From Streptomyces sp. NA04227 (GTDB taxonomy: Bacteria; Actinomycetota; Actinomycetes; Streptomycetales; Streptomycetaceae), in NCBI RefSeq assembly GCF_013364195.1, contig NZ_CP054918.1, positions 2,779,001 through 2,843,000 on the forward strand: a DNA stretch of 64,000 nt. Reading direction: 5' to 3'. Every line of letters begins with the position of its first letter. Position 1 is the first letter of the stretch. The translations under genes and the position numbers were made by a program. Below the pieces are notes generated by a model. The model ran no database searches. It saw only the letters and a program-made list of their open reading frames with translations, and was not told the DNA's origin. Below, one piece after another: positions 15,343 to 23,370 of the stretch.

Positions 15343-16466
15343 GACGCGGTCCGCTTCCGACGCTGGATCTCGCGGTGGACGGTGCGGCGGACGGTATCCG
15401 CCGCCGCCTTCGGGTGGACCTTGTGGACGCGGGCGAGGAAAGCGGGGTCGTCCTTGTCCATGTGCGGGTTCTGGTCGAGGGCTTCGCGGGCCATGGCGGC
15501 GATCGACGGAACGGCGAAGTCGCGCACGGCGTCCTCGTTGCCCTGGCCGCCGGACATGTCCGCGCCGTTGTCCGTGTCCTGCCCGGACGCGAGCGGGACG
15601 AGCGGCCCGGGCGGGGTGGTCGCCTGCGCGGACACGGTCCCGGACGACTGTCCGGCCGCGGTGGTCTGGGCGGGTAGAGCAGGCTCCGGGGCTGGCTCGG
15701 CCGGGGTCTGTCCGGACGCCGGGGCTGACCCGTCCGGACGCTGTCCGGGCTGGGCCGGGGCGGTCAAGGCGGCGGCCGGGGCGGTCATGAGGGCCTGCGC
15801 GGTCTGGTACTCCGGGCCGCCGACTGCGCGCCGGTACGCCTCGCCGCGGTATAGGCGGCGCAGCTTCTCGCCAAGCAGCGCGCGGCCGGCCGCCTCCTGC
15901 TCCTGGGCGACGACCCAGTTCGTGACGCCCTTGGACAGCTTCACCTGCGTACGGCGCAGCAACAGCGCCCAGAAGCCCTTGGAGAGAAGGTCGACGACGG
16001 CACCGACGGCACCGACCCACGGGAGACCGTTGCTGTAGCCGTAGACGAACACGGCTCCCATGCCGATGACCAGGGCGACCCATCCAGCGATGCGGGCGGG
16101 GCGGGCGCGGTCGGGGTCGATCCGGCCGTCCAGCCACTCAAGGGCAAGGCAGCCGAGCCATGACGCGGTGAAGACCAGGCCGATCAGGTAGGCCACGAAG
16201 GGGTGCAGCAGCTCTGCGAGGAGTCCGCCGACGCTGGCCGAGGTCCCGATGAACGCGGCGACCGTGAGAAACACAGCGAGGCCGATGACGCCACGCAGAA
16301 CGACGGTTTCCCAGTCCTTCGGCGGGACGGGCTCCTGAACGTAGTAGCCCTCGGTGTGGGTGGACTCTCGCCCGTCGATGACGGTGACGACCTGCCGCTG
16401 CTTCTTCACGCGGCGGTACTTCACGCCGGGCTCCTGGTACTGCGGGGCGTCGGGATTCTCGGGCAT
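15339..16466 (-). CDS. Multi-pass membrane protein, first gene of membrane operon
   Basis: 375 residues from ATG 16466. Residues 1-55 are cytoplasmic and charged; four hydrophobic segments follow (about 58-78, 85-108, 125-145, 148-170), with a pattern near DUF2637 transfer-associated membrane proteins. A proline/alanine-rich linker (about 225-300, TGTCCGG-encoded) and a C-terminal helical domain come next. The linker resembles that of the 13808 protein. It starts the operon that runs to 11769. Confidence 0.6.
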   Translation of the reverse strand: MPENPDAPQYQEPGVKYRRVKKQRQVVTVIDGRESTHTEGYYVQEPVPPKDWETVVLRGVIGLAVFLTVAAFIGTSASVGGLLAELLHPFVAYLIGLVFTASWLGCLALEWLDGRIDPDRARPARIAGWVALVIGMGAVFVYGYSNGLPWVGAVGAVVDLLSKGFWALLLRRTQVKLSKGVTNWVVAQEQEAAGRALLGEKLRRLYRGEAYRRAVGGPEYQTAQALMTAPAAALTAPAQPGQRPDGSAPASGQTPAEPAPEPALPAQTTAAGQSSGTVSAQATTPPGPLVPLASGQDTDNGADMSGGQGNEDAVRDFAVPSIAAMAREALDQNPHMDKDDPAFLARVHKVHPKAAADTVRRTVHREIQRRKRTAS

Positions 16467-16500
16467 CGGGATGCCTTTCAGGGGGGCGACATGGAGGGGA

Positions 16501-16535
16501 AGGCCGGGCCCGCCTTCGGGCAGCGGGCCCGGCCT
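16501..16535 (-). terminator. Strong hairpin terminator
   Basis: A perfect 12-bp stem (AGGCCGGGCCCG and its complement) around an 11-base loop separates the four-gene cluster ending at 16589 from the membrane operon starting at 16466. Confidence 0.8.
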
Positions 16536-16588
16536 GTGGTGCAGGCCGCAGAGGGGCGGCCGTTCCCCAACGCGTGCTCCAGCCGCCG

Positions 16589-16732
16589 CTACTTGGGCGG
16601 GTCGGAGTGCTTCTGCGTGGGGCGCTTCTCGGGCGGGTAGTAGCCGCCGCGGTCCGGGTCGTAGACGGTGGCGTGCCGGTCCTCCGCCCGTGCGGGATCC
16701 CGGGTTGGCATGTCCTTGGGCAGCGGGCTCAC
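16589..16732 (-). CDS. Small hydrophilic protein, 47 residues
   Basis: The GTG start at 16732 overlaps the preceding stop in GTGA. The sequence is polar with a YDPDRGGYYPPEKRP segment and looks disordered. An internal ATG gives 40 residues. No family recognised. Confidence 0.55.
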   Translation of the reverse strand: MSPLPKDMPTRDPARAEDRHATVYDPDRGGYYPPEKRPTQKHSDPPK

Positions 16733-16935
16733 GAGTCGCCCCCCGTCCCGTGGGCGCCGAGGGCTTCCACAGCGGCGACAGCGGCCCTGGTGAGACCAAC
16801 GACCTGCTCTCCGCTGGTGGTCGCGGGCCGGCCGAGCATCCCGGCCTGGCAGTTCGCCTCGATGGCGTGGGACAGGCGGACGACGGCGCCGATCGCCGCG
16901 TAGACCGCGGGTCCGGGGTTCTCGACGTTATTCAC
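16729..16935 (-). CDS. Small helical protein, 68 residues
   Basis: The GTG start at 16935 overlaps the preceding stop in GTGA. It is alanine-rich and helical (AVYAAIGAVVRLSHAIEANC), perhaps a coiled-coil or helical-hairpin protein. Third of four overlapping genes. Confidence 0.6.
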   Translation of the reverse strand: MNNVENPGPAVYAAIGAVVRLSHAIEANCQAGMLGRPATTSGEQVVGLTRAAVAAVEALGAHGTGGDS

Positions 16936-17120
16936 TTGCCCCACCTGGCCTTGGCGGTGTCGGCGGCGCGGGCCTTGGTCAGCCCGGACTGGATGCGTGC
17001 CTCTGTCGCACGGTCCTCCCGCTCCTCGGGGGTGCCGTAGTCGGCAGCGCACTGCGCGAGGAGGTCCGCGGCGGACTGTCCCGGCTGGGTCTCTACCTTG
17101 TCGCGCTTGAAGAGAGCCAT
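16932..17120 (-). CDS. Small charged protein, 62 residues
   Basis: ATG 17120 overlaps the preceding stop in ATGA. A basic N-terminus (MALFKRDKVE) precedes charged helices. No family recognised. Second of four overlapping genes. Confidence 0.6.
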   Translation of the reverse strand: MALFKRDKVETQPGQSAADLLAQCAADYGTPEEREDRATEARIQSGLTKARAADTAKARWGK

Positions 17121-17452
17121 CAGACGGCACCCGCCCGCGTGGACAGGGAGGCGAGGACGCCGCGAAGGCGGATCGCGTACTCGCCGCGGGTGATGCCGCC
17201 GGTGTGGCTGGGGGCAACGGTCAGGGCCGTGCGCGAGACGTGCGCGGCATCGCTGCCGATGCGGCGGCCGCACACCTTGTACGCCTCAGCGCCGACGCTG
17301 ACCAGCAGTGCATCCTGCTCCAGCAGTGCCGTGGGCCGTGTCGTCGTGAAGTGGGCGGCGACCTCGGCCAGGACGAGGGCGACCTTTTCGGTGTGCTCGG
17401 GCTGGACGGAGGTATGGCCGTCCGCCGGAATCAGATCAGTAGAGTGGCCCAT
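17120..17452 (-). CDS. Hypothetical protein, 110 residues
   Basis: ATG 17452 with AGGAG upstream. Alpha/beta composition with one cysteine and no motif that I recognise. It starts a four-gene cluster in which every junction is an overlapping stop/start, implying coupled translation and a fixed ratio of products. The 245 bases to the divergent HTH gene hold its promoter. Confidence 0.6.
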   Translation of the reverse strand: MGHSTDLIPADGHTSVQPEHTEKVALVLAEVAAHFTTTRPTALLEQDALLVSVGAEAYKVCGRRIGSDAAHVSRTALTVAPSHTGGITRGEYAIRLRGVLASLSTRAGAV

Positions 17453-17644
17453 TGCGTCAACTCCTGTAGTGGCAGGGCTTGGCGTTCCCGGCACCGTGTG
17501 CGACCGCGGAGCCAGGGTTGTGGCGGCCCGGTATGCGACTACCGGGCCGTCACTTTCGGTTTGTCCCGGCTTTGCGTGCGACCGCGCGGCTGGGGCTGAT
17601 GAAGTTGTGATGCGACGATGACGGTGCGTCAACACCGCCGAACG

Positions 17645-17658
17645 ATAGGCTAGCCTAT
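17645..17658. promoter_or_regulatory. 14-bp palindrome before the HTH gene
   Basis: ATAGGCTAGCCTAT is a perfect palindrome 40 bases upstream of the HTH gene at 17698 and between two divergent transcription units. It has the form of an operator for a dimeric regulator, most simply the adjacent gene product. Confidence 0.6.
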
Positions 17659-17697
17659 TGCTCTCCGGCGGTGCTACACACCCGGAGAGGGGCGACT

Positions 17698-18024
17698 GTG
17701 GCCAGTTCGAACAACGAGGAGGTACAGCGAGTGAGAGCCGCGATTGCCGCCCTGTTCGAGGAGGACACGCCAGAGGAACGCTTCATCCGACTCACCCGCC
17801 TGCTCACCGACTGGCCGGAGCTGCACGCACAGGTGCGGCAGATGCGTCAGGCGACCGGGGACGATCTGCACGACAACGGCATGACGTACAAGGAGATCGG
17901 CGCACTGATCGATGTCACGGAGGGCCGTGCGAGGCACATCGCCAAGGGCATCGTGCGCCCGGTGCGCGACAACGCGAAGGCGAAGAGGAAATCCGGCGAA
18001 AAGCCCGAGGCGGCTGGCGAGTAG
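17698..18024 (+). CDS. Small HTH DNA-binding protein
   Basis: 108 residues from GTG 17698 (GGAGAGG upstream); GTG 17731 with GAGGAGG is a close rival. The middle has NGMTYKEIGALIDVTEGRAR followed by HIAKG, a helix-turn-helix similar to that at 10812. The tail is basic. It is divergent from the four-gene cluster and likely controls itself and that cluster through the 14-bp palindrome. Confidence 0.7.
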   Translation: MASSNNEEVQRVRAAIAALFEEDTPEERFIRLTRLLTDWPELHAQVRQMRQATGDDLHDNGMTYKEIGALIDVTEGRARHIAKGIVRPVRDNAKAKRKSGEKPEAAGE

Positions 18025-18128
18025 CGGCCGGGCGCCGTGGACAGCCGGCCGGCCGCGTCGCGGATACCGGATGGCCCGCGGGGGCGGGGATATCGGGCGG
18101 GCGCGACAGGGCGACCGGGACTGAGCAT

Positions 18129-18171
18129 GCAGCGGCCCCCGCTCCGGGGACTCCAGGGCGGGGGCCGCTGC
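18129..18171. terminator. Hairpin terminator
   Basis: A perfect 14-bp stem, GCAGCGGCCCCCGC and its complement, around a 15-base loop between the convergent ends at 18024 and 18179. Confidence 0.8.
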
Positions 18172-18178
18172 TATGTGG

Positions 18179-18313
18179 TCACCGTCGGCCATTGCCGCCG
18201 CGCGACCGGTCGTTGACTTCCTTCACCTTCTCCGAGACCGTCTTGCCATCCTGGGAGCCGTGCGGGTCTCCCGGGTTCTGAGGGGCGTTACTGGGGGCGT
18301 GGTTCACGGTCAC
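18179..18313 (-). CDS. Small hydrophilic protein, 44 residues
   Basis: The GTG start at 18313 has AGGAG five bases upstream and overlaps the preceding stop in GTGA. The sequence is polar and glycine/asparagine-rich with one short helix (KTVSEKVKEVN). No family recognised. Confidence 0.5.
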   Translation of the reverse strand: MTVNHAPSNAPQNPGDPHGSQDGKTVSEKVKEVNDRSRGGNGRR

Positions 18314-18432
18314 TCTCCCGCTCCTGCGACTGGGGTTGGGGTTGGGGTGTTGTGCGTGCCCCCGGCGGGGTTGCGACCCACCCGCCGGAGGCGTTGCGCG
18401 GCCCGCAGACGGCGCCGGCCGTTAGTGGCCAT
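18310..18432 (-). CDS. Small basic protein, 40 residues
   Basis: Taken from ATG 18432, although in-frame ATGs exist upstream. The first half is very basic (GRRRLRAAQRLRRVGRN), as in a nucleic-acid-binding peptide. Its stop overlaps the start of the next small gene. Weak ribosome site; the coupling is the main evidence. Confidence 0.4.
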   Translation of the reverse strand: MATNGRRRLRAAQRLRRVGRNPAGGTHNTPTPTPVAGAGE

Positions 18433-18519
18433 CCGGTGCCGCCCCATGGATGCGGGCATGACCGATACGTGCAGAAGCCTGTCCTGCGACTGGCTATGCA
18501 CCTCGATCCAGCAGCTCTA

Positions 18520-18537
18520 AGGTGTACTAGTACACCT
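18520..18537. promoter_or_regulatory. Perfect 18-bp palindromic operator of the GntR regulator
   Basis: AGGTGTACTAGTACACCT is a perfect palindrome 48 bases before the GntR gene. GntR/UTRA regulators of Streptomyces plasmids and AICEs bind palindromes of this GTNTAC...GTANAC type and repress their own transcription, so autoregulation is very likely. It also lies about 90 bases upstream of the divergent small genes. Confidence 0.8.
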
Positions 18538-18584
18538 GTCGGTGTCAATCCTGTCGCCGATAGTCACGAGGAACGGAGGAGGGT

Positions 18585-19313
18585 GTGGCACAAGAGGAGA
18601 AGGCGAAGTACCTGCAGATCGCCGAGGAGATCATCGAGCGGATCGAGTCTGGTGAACTCACGCCGGGCGATCACGTGCCGTCGGTCCGGGACATCATCGC
18701 CGCGCACCAGGTGGGCGCGGCGACTGCGGGCAAGGTGCCGGGGGTTCTGCGGCAGCGCGGCTACGCCGAGACAGTACGAGGCGTGGGCACCGTCGTCCGC
18801 GCCCGCCGCACTGTCGTGCCGGGCTCGGAGCGGCTGACCCGGTTGCAGACCAACACGAGCCTCGGGCCGGACGAGCGGGTCGAGATTCTGGCGCTGCGCC
18901 GCGAACCGGCAGAGCAGGAAGTCGCGGACGGGCTCGGCATCGAGCTGGGTGACCAGGTGGGGCTCAGGCGGCGCCGCTACCTGGACAAGGCCGGAGTTGT
19001 CACCGTCTCGTCGACGTGGGTGGCGGGTGCTGTCGTGGACGCGGCGCCCGCCTTCCTTGAGCCGTCGCCGCTGCCGAGGATGACGTTCGGGCTCATCGAG
19101 GAGGCCACCGGGCGTCGCGTCTCGCGGCGGCGGGACACTCACGACATCCGCCCGGCCCCTGCCGACATCGCCGGGCACATGGGAGTCGACAAGGGCACCC
19201 TGCTCCTAACGGTGATCAACCACTACTGGGACCAGTTCGGCGAACCGACTGAGTTCGCGATCGACTACGTCGGCCCCGGTCGATCGCTGTCGACGGAGTA
19301 CGCCGTCGACTGA
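18585..19313 (+). CDS. GntR family regulator with UTRA domain
   Basis: 242 residues from GTG 18585 behind GGAGGAGG. The N-terminal 70 residues are a GntR winged helix (YLQIAEEIIERIESGELTPG, then VPSVRDIIAAHQVGAATA). Residues 80-240 are a UTRA effector-binding domain. In pSAM2-like elements such a regulator (KorSA) represses the activator that switches on replication and transfer; the analogy is inference. The gene ends before a hairpin shared with the convergent early operon. Confidence 0.85.
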   Translation: MAQEEKAKYLQIAEEIIERIESGELTPGDHVPSVRDIIAAHQVGAATAGKVPGVLRQRGYAETVRGVGTVVRARRTVVPGSERLTRLQTNTSLGPDERVEILALRREPAEQEVADGLGIELGDQVGLRRRRYLDKAGVVTVSSTWVAGAVVDAAPAFLEPSPLPRMTFGLIEEATGRRVSRRRDTHDIRPAPADIAGHMGVDKGTLLLTVINHYWDQFGEPTEFAIDYVGPGRSLSTEYAVD

Positions 19314-19353
19314 ACTCCTGGTCCGCGTGCAGCACCGCGACTATGTGCACAGT

Positions 19354-19392
19354 TCGGCCCCCTTCCCCGCTGGTCGCTGAGAAGGGGGCCGA
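19354..19392. terminator. Bidirectional hairpin terminator
   Basis: TCGGCCCCCTTC and GAAGGGGGCCGA form a 12-bp stem around 15 bases, between the GntR gene and the convergent operon ending at 19455. Confidence 0.8.
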
Positions 19393-19454
19393 GTTGCGGG
19401 TCCGGACACTGTCCACGAGTCCTGTCCGGACGATGTCCGTGCTGGTAGCGGGGG

Positions 19455-20015
19455 CTATCGGCGTCCGGCCGCGAAGAGGGCGGCGACGCCGATCACGGCC
19501 CGGTGCAACGCCTGGTCAATGAGCGCGGGGGCGCCCGGGTCGTTGACGAGCCAGCCGCTCTTACCTGCCTTGTGCGCGGCGCGGACGACGAGCGGGGCGC
19601 CGTCCTCGGCGGTCTCGGGCCAGTGCCCGGCGCAGCGGTCGATGACGTAGTGCGACCCGCCGGACAGGGCGAGGGCCAGGCCCGCGCGCCGCCAGTCCAG
19701 GCCGAGGCGCAGGTATCGGTCGGCGGCCAGCAGTGCGAGGGCCTGCGCGGCGGTGTATGAACCGACGTGCCGTGCGCAGACGAGGGCGCCGTCGCGCCCG
19801 TCGTTGCCCTTGGCGACAGCGTCAGCATCGCGCTGGAGGATGTAGTCACCGATCTCGTGCGCTGCCATTAAGGCGACGTACGCGGCTCCGGCGCGGGCGC
19901 CGGGCGACGCGGCTCCGGTGACGCGGGCGGGGAGGTGGACGACGGCAGTGCGGGCTGCTCCGGCCGCCGTACGGGACGCGGTGCGGGCGGCGCGGCGGGC
20001 GGGATCGAGGTTCAT
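19455..20015 (-). CDS. DUF3307-like membrane protein with a TTA codon
   Basis: 186 residues from ATG 20015, which has AAGGAG nine bases upstream. After an alanine-rich basic N-terminus comes AHEIGDYILQRDADAVAKGN and a following membrane helix (AAQALALLAADRYL), like the start of DUF3307 integral membrane proteins; further hydrophobic stretches follow near residues 110-125 and 165-180. The leucine of YVALMAA is encoded by TTA, so full expression should need the bldA tRNA. It is the last gene of the long leftward operon. Confidence 0.6.
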   Translation of the reverse strand: MNLDPARRAARTASRTAAGAARTAVVHLPARVTGAASPGARAGAAYVALMAAHEIGDYILQRDADAVAKGNDGRDGALVCARHVGSYTAAQALALLAADRYLRLGLDWRRAGLALALSGGSHYVIDRCAGHWPETAEDGAPLVVRAAHKAGKSGWLVNDPGAPALIDQALHRAVIGVAALFAAGRR

Positions 20016-20480
20016 CGTGAGGCTCCTTCGGAGAGGGTGCGGGCAGGGACCCGGGCGGCGGAGGCGGCTGGGGCTCGGTGGACAGGAATAGTTGGGTGCC
20101 GCCACGTCGTCGTCGCGCACGGTGCGGCTCCCTTCGGTGTCGGGGTCCAGCCTTGCGGGGCGTCGGCTGGCGTTGTGCCCAGGACTGGGCAGTACGGAAG
20201 TGGGACAGCTCACGGACAGCGGCGGCGGGGTGGGCTGGCCGTCCGGGGTGGTGCGGGCCTGTTCGATCGCGGCGAACGCTTCGGAGAGGGCGTCTCCGGC
20301 CAGGCTGCGAGGCACGGTGGCCCGGTACTCGACCCGGACACCGTCCAGGACAGGTTCGACGCGTGTACGGACGATGTCCGAGCCAGTCGGGCCGGGGACG
20401 TCGTCGCAGAGCGGCGGCATGTCCGGACGGTCGTCGACGATATTGTCCGAGCTGTCCGGACTGTGTCCGGGGCGGGTCAC
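20012..20480 (-). CDS. Hypothetical protein, possible frameshift or in-frame fusion
   Basis: Opens at GTG 20480, overlapping the upstream stop in GTGA. The first 95 residues (with EPVLDGVRVEYRATVPRSLA and ALSEAFAAIEQARTT) look like real protein. That frame then runs without a stop straight into the 20015 gene, while the plus-one frame gives a natural tail ending in a TGA that overlaps ATG 20015. A single shift near 20225 would produce a separate protein; otherwise the product is a 341-residue fusion. I cannot decide from sequence alone. Confidence 0.4.
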
Positions 20481-21067
20481 TGCTCGCTGCCCGCTTCGTT
20501 CAGAGTCGACCCGGCCGGGGGCGTCTGCTGTCGCATCGGCTCGGCGTCGGGCACGGTCACGATCGGCACGCCGGAGGTGAGCTTCGGGTCGGGCGGCTGC
20601 GCGGCCTGGTCGTGGACGAGAGGCGGGCAGGCGGGCGGTTGGTTCCACATGGGGTGCTCGGGGCGCAGCAGGACGTACGCCACGTCCAAGAGGCGGGCCG
20701 CCGTGCTGTCGGCGGCCTCGCGGCTGACCGAGTACGGAGCGCACCGCGTGAGCGCATACGCCAGCTCGGCGACGGCTAGGGGCCGTACGCCGTCGGCGGG
20801 CCGCAGCGCCTCGTCCCACTGGAAGTCGCAGCGCTGGCAGGAGCGTTCCAGCCGCTCGGGCAACGGACCGCGCATCTTAGTGCGGCCGTTGTAGTCCCAC
20901 AGGCCGCGCGGCGACTCCGGCCGGTAGCGGGTGAACGCTTCGTTGTAGGAACACTTGGTGCACACGGTCAACTCGCCGGAGTACGGCGGCAGTTCGCTGC
21001 CGAGCTGCTGCTCGCCGACCTCTTCCGGGAGCCGCTTCCTGGTCGCGGTGGTGGTGTCGTGGTTCAC
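20477..21067 (-). CDS. Hypothetical protein with two Cys pairs
   Basis: 196 residues from GTG 21067 with GAAGGGCAC upstream. CTKCSYNEAF and CQRCDFQWDE, 40 residues apart, probably bind one zinc ion. The rest is helical. The C-terminal 60 residues are proline-rich. No family recognised. Confidence 0.6.
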   Translation of the reverse strand: MNHDTTTATRKRLPEEVGEQQLGSELPPYSGELTVCTKCSYNEAFTRYRPESPRGLWDYNGRTKMRGPLPERLERSCQRCDFQWDEALRPADGVRPLAVAELAYALTRCAPYSVSREAADSTAARLLDVAYVLLRPEHPMWNQPPACPPLVHDQAAQPPDPKLTSGVPIVTVPDAEPMRQQTPPAGSTLNEAGSEQ

Positions 21068-21108
21068 GGGACGTGCCCTTCGAGTCGGGTCTGATGGGTC
21101 CGTGCGGG

Positions 21109-21348
21109 TCACGCCGCGCCCGCGCGGGAGACGGGGATGGTAGGGCCTTCAGCTATCCCCGGCCCCGCGCCATGCCCACCCTCGGCGGTAGGCGGGAACG
21201 GGGGTGCTGAGGGACTGTTCGGCTCGGTCGCGACCGTGGCCATGCCGTCGAGCGCGAAGGCTTCTCGCCCGCCGCGAGGCGTGGCCGAGCAGGTGCGCGC
21301 GGCCTGCCGCACCGACCCCGCAGTGGCGACGGCCAGCAGCACAGCCAC
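21109..21348 (-). CDS. Small protein with N-terminal hydrophobic segment
   Basis: 79 residues from GTG 21348, starting in the bases next to the preceding stop. Residues 1-12 are hydrophobic (VAVLLAVATAG) and the remainder is proline/glycine-rich and disordered. It may be a short secreted or membrane-attached peptide; evidence is limited to position and composition. Confidence 0.4.
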   Translation of the reverse strand: MAVLLAVATAGSVRQAARTCSATPRGGREAFALDGMATVATEPNSPSAPPFPPTAEGGHGAGPGIAEGPTIPVSRAGAA

Positions 21349-21350
21349 GG

Positions 21351-21827
21351 TTACAGCGGGTCCTCGCCGTTCTCGTCGACTTCGCGGCGGGCGCGCTGCT
21401 CGGCGGCGATCTCCGAGGCGGAGGCAACGGCGAGGTTGTACATGGTGGTGACGGCGTCGCCGATGTCGCGGCAGTCGGGCCGGTCGCCGTGCTCGGCGAG
21501 GACCGTGAACAGGGCGTGCGCGGTGTCCTGGTCCTGGTTGGACCATGCCGTCATGAACCGTGCGGCGAACCGCACGGGCGGTGGAAGGTCGTCGGACGAG
21601 CCCTCGCGGCCGTCCGGGGCTTCGACGTAGATCCCGAACGTGCAGTCCGGGCCGTGGTCGCGGCGGATGCCGTGCGTGGCGGTCTCGGCGAGGGAGCCGA
21701 GGAGCGCGTACGTCGAGGCGGGGCCGTCGTTGACGATCGGCTGGAGGAGGTCCAGGCCAGCCTGGTGGTCGCCTGCGACGCCGTGCGCGACTGCTTCGAG
21801 GATGGTCTTGGGGTCCGGGGCGGGCAT
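21351..21827 (-). CDS. Hypothetical protein, paralogue of 25926 product
   Basis: 158 residues from ATG 21827. It shares the pattern RFAARFMTAWSNQDQDTAHA-L with LFAARLVTAHANGDQDTVTA-L in the 25926 protein, followed by a similar helical C-terminus. The shared core indicates duplication within the element. Function unknown. Confidence 0.65.
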   Translation of the reverse strand: MPAPDPKTILEAVAHGVAGDHQAGLDLLQPIVNDGPASTYALLGSLAETATHGIRRDHGPDCTFGIYVEAPDGREGSSDDLPPPVRFAARFMTAWSNQDQDTAHALFTVLAEHGDRPDCRDIGDAVTTMYNLAVASASEIAAEQRARREVDENGEDPL

Positions 21828-21918
21828 CGGTGCGTGCCTCCTGCGTGTGGGCTGGGATGATCCGGCGGAGGGTGGCCGCTCCCGATTCGGGCGGGAGCGG
21901 CCACCTGTACGAGGTGGG

Positions 21919-22716
21919 TCAGAACGCGGCGGCGGTCATTTCGCGGCCCAGGGCCTCGCCAACGGCCTGCACCAGGTAACCGCGTGCCTCGTCGTGCATG
22001 TCCTTGTGGAACGCGAAGTGCACCCGCACGATCGGCTGTTCACCAGCTGCCCACGTCAACGAGTGCCCGTCGGGCTGGAGTCCGTCCGCGTCGAGCTGGG
22101 CAGCCCACGCAGCAGGATCGGCGGCAGCGTCCGGGTCTTCGACCGCGGCCACCGGCTCGTCGGCAGTCTCGGCGTGGAAGTGCGAGCCCGGCTCGGTGAT
22201 GGCGGGCAGCTCCGCCGCGCAGTCGTTGCAGCGGCGGGACTTCACCCAGCCGGCCGGGCTGCGGTACTCGCCGGTCACGTCCCACGACTCATGTCGGCAG
22301 TCCGGCGTGGGACTGCACTGGTCGTCGTGGCCGATGCGACGCTCGCACGTGAACGGGGCACTGACGCGTCCGAGTTCGGCGCCGCAGCACAGGTACTCGC
22401 CGACCTGCACGCCAGCAGGGCAGGCCGCGGTGTGGGGCACCGCGTGCCCTTCCGCGTCGCATACGACGGTCACCTCCGGGACGAGCTGCCCGGAGGCGGC
22501 CAGCGCGGCGGCGATGACGACCAGGTCGGCGACATCGCCGGGGAGGTCGACGCTTCCTCCGCCCGGCGTGGTGACGCCGCAGTCGCCGAGGTCGTTGGCG
22601 ACGGCCCACACCGCGCCCGTGGGGTGCCGCAGGATCTCCAGCGGCCGTTCGGTGTCGCCGGTCCATCCGGCGCGTTCAAGTGCCTCGACGACAGCGAGGC
22701 GCGAGTTCCAGGTCAT
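21919..22716 (-). CDS. Hypothetical protein, 265 residues
   Basis: Starts at ATG 22716. It contains scattered Cys/His groups (CDAEGHAVPHTAACPAG, CERRIGHDDQC, RCNDC) that may bind zinc. The N-terminus is a helical domain with a WAVANDLGDCGVTTPGG turn. No family recognised. Member of the early leftward operon. Confidence 0.6.
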   Translation of the reverse strand: MTWNSRLAVVEALERAGWTGDTERPLEILRHPTGAVWAVANDLGDCGVTTPGGGSVDLPGDVADLVVIAAALAASGQLVPEVTVVCDAEGHAVPHTAACPAGVQVGEYLCCGAELGRVSAPFTCERRIGHDDQCSPTPDCRHESWDVTGEYRSPAGWVKSRRCNDCAAELPAITEPGSHFHAETADEPVAAVEDPDAAADPAAWAAQLDADGLQPDGHSLTWAAGEQPIVRVHFAFHKDMHDEARGYLVQAVGEALGREMTAAAF

Positions 22717-22735
22717 CAGGAGGGTTCCCTTCAGG

Positions 22736-23182
22736 TCAGAAGCACAGGTCACAGGTGCAGTGGACGCGGAACAGGCGCTCGGTGCCCTGCTCGTCGCGGC
22801 GGAAGCAGGACCGGCACGCGGACATCGGCCAGTGGCCGACGGGACCGGACGTCGGGCAGTCGGGACAGCCGTTCGGCCGCGGGTCGCGGTCGCGGGTCGT
22901 GGCGACCTCGTCACGGGTCAGGGCGGGAACTTCGTACGCGGTGCTCATGGCGGTGATCTCCAGGTCTCCGAGCGGCTGCCCGGCGTCGATGTGGTCGTGA
23001 AGCTGGCGGATTCGCGTGATGGCACCGCCGCGGTCGCCGCGGCCGCTGAGCGCGCGGCGCGAGGCGGCCGGGATCTGGAACCAGCAGCCCGCGCACAGGT
23101 ACAGGCGGGACGGCTTCGGCGTGCGGCAGGACCGGCAGAGGCTCCCGGTGTACGCGCCGCGCGGTGTACGGGAGGCGGCCAT
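22736..23182 (-). CDS. Zinc-ribbon protein, 148 residues
   Basis: ATG 23182 overlaps the preceding stop in ATGA. Four Cys pairs are visible (LCRSC, LCAGCWF, GCPDC, CRSC), plus CTCDLC at the end. The arrangement suggests two zinc ribbons flanking a helical segment with RGGAITRIRQLHDHID, a pattern I associate with small phage and plasmid proteins of unknown role. Confidence 0.65.
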   Translation of the reverse strand: MAASRTPRGAYTGSLCRSCRTPKPSRLYLCAGCWFQIPAASRRALSGRGDRGGAITRIRQLHDHIDAGQPLGDLEITAMSTAYEVPALTRDEVATTRDRDPRPNGCPDCPTSGPVGHWPMSACRSCFRRDEQGTERLFRVHCTCDLCF

Positions 23183-23370
23183 CAGGCGTTGGCCGGGACG
23201 AACGGCTTCTTGCCGACGCCGTCGCAGCGGGCACCGGTCGAGAACCCGGCCGCGGTCATGCCGTAGTGCCATCCGATCAGGCCCTTGCGGGTGAGGTGGA
23301 ACGTACGGGGCGAGCACTTCGGGCACTCCCCGCGCGGTTTCGGCACGCCGCTGCTGGTCTTGGTCGTCAT
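23182..23370 (-). CDS. Small zinc-binding-like protein, 62 residues
   Basis: ATG 23370 overlaps the preceding stop in ATGA. It contains GECPKCSPRTFHLTRKGLIG, a Cys pair followed by a His, and a later single Cys. Short phage-type zinc-finger protein; role unknown. Confidence 0.65.
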   Translation of the reverse strand: MTTKTSSGVPKPRGECPKCSPRTFHLTRKGLIGWHYGMTAAGFSTGARCDGVGKKPFVPANA

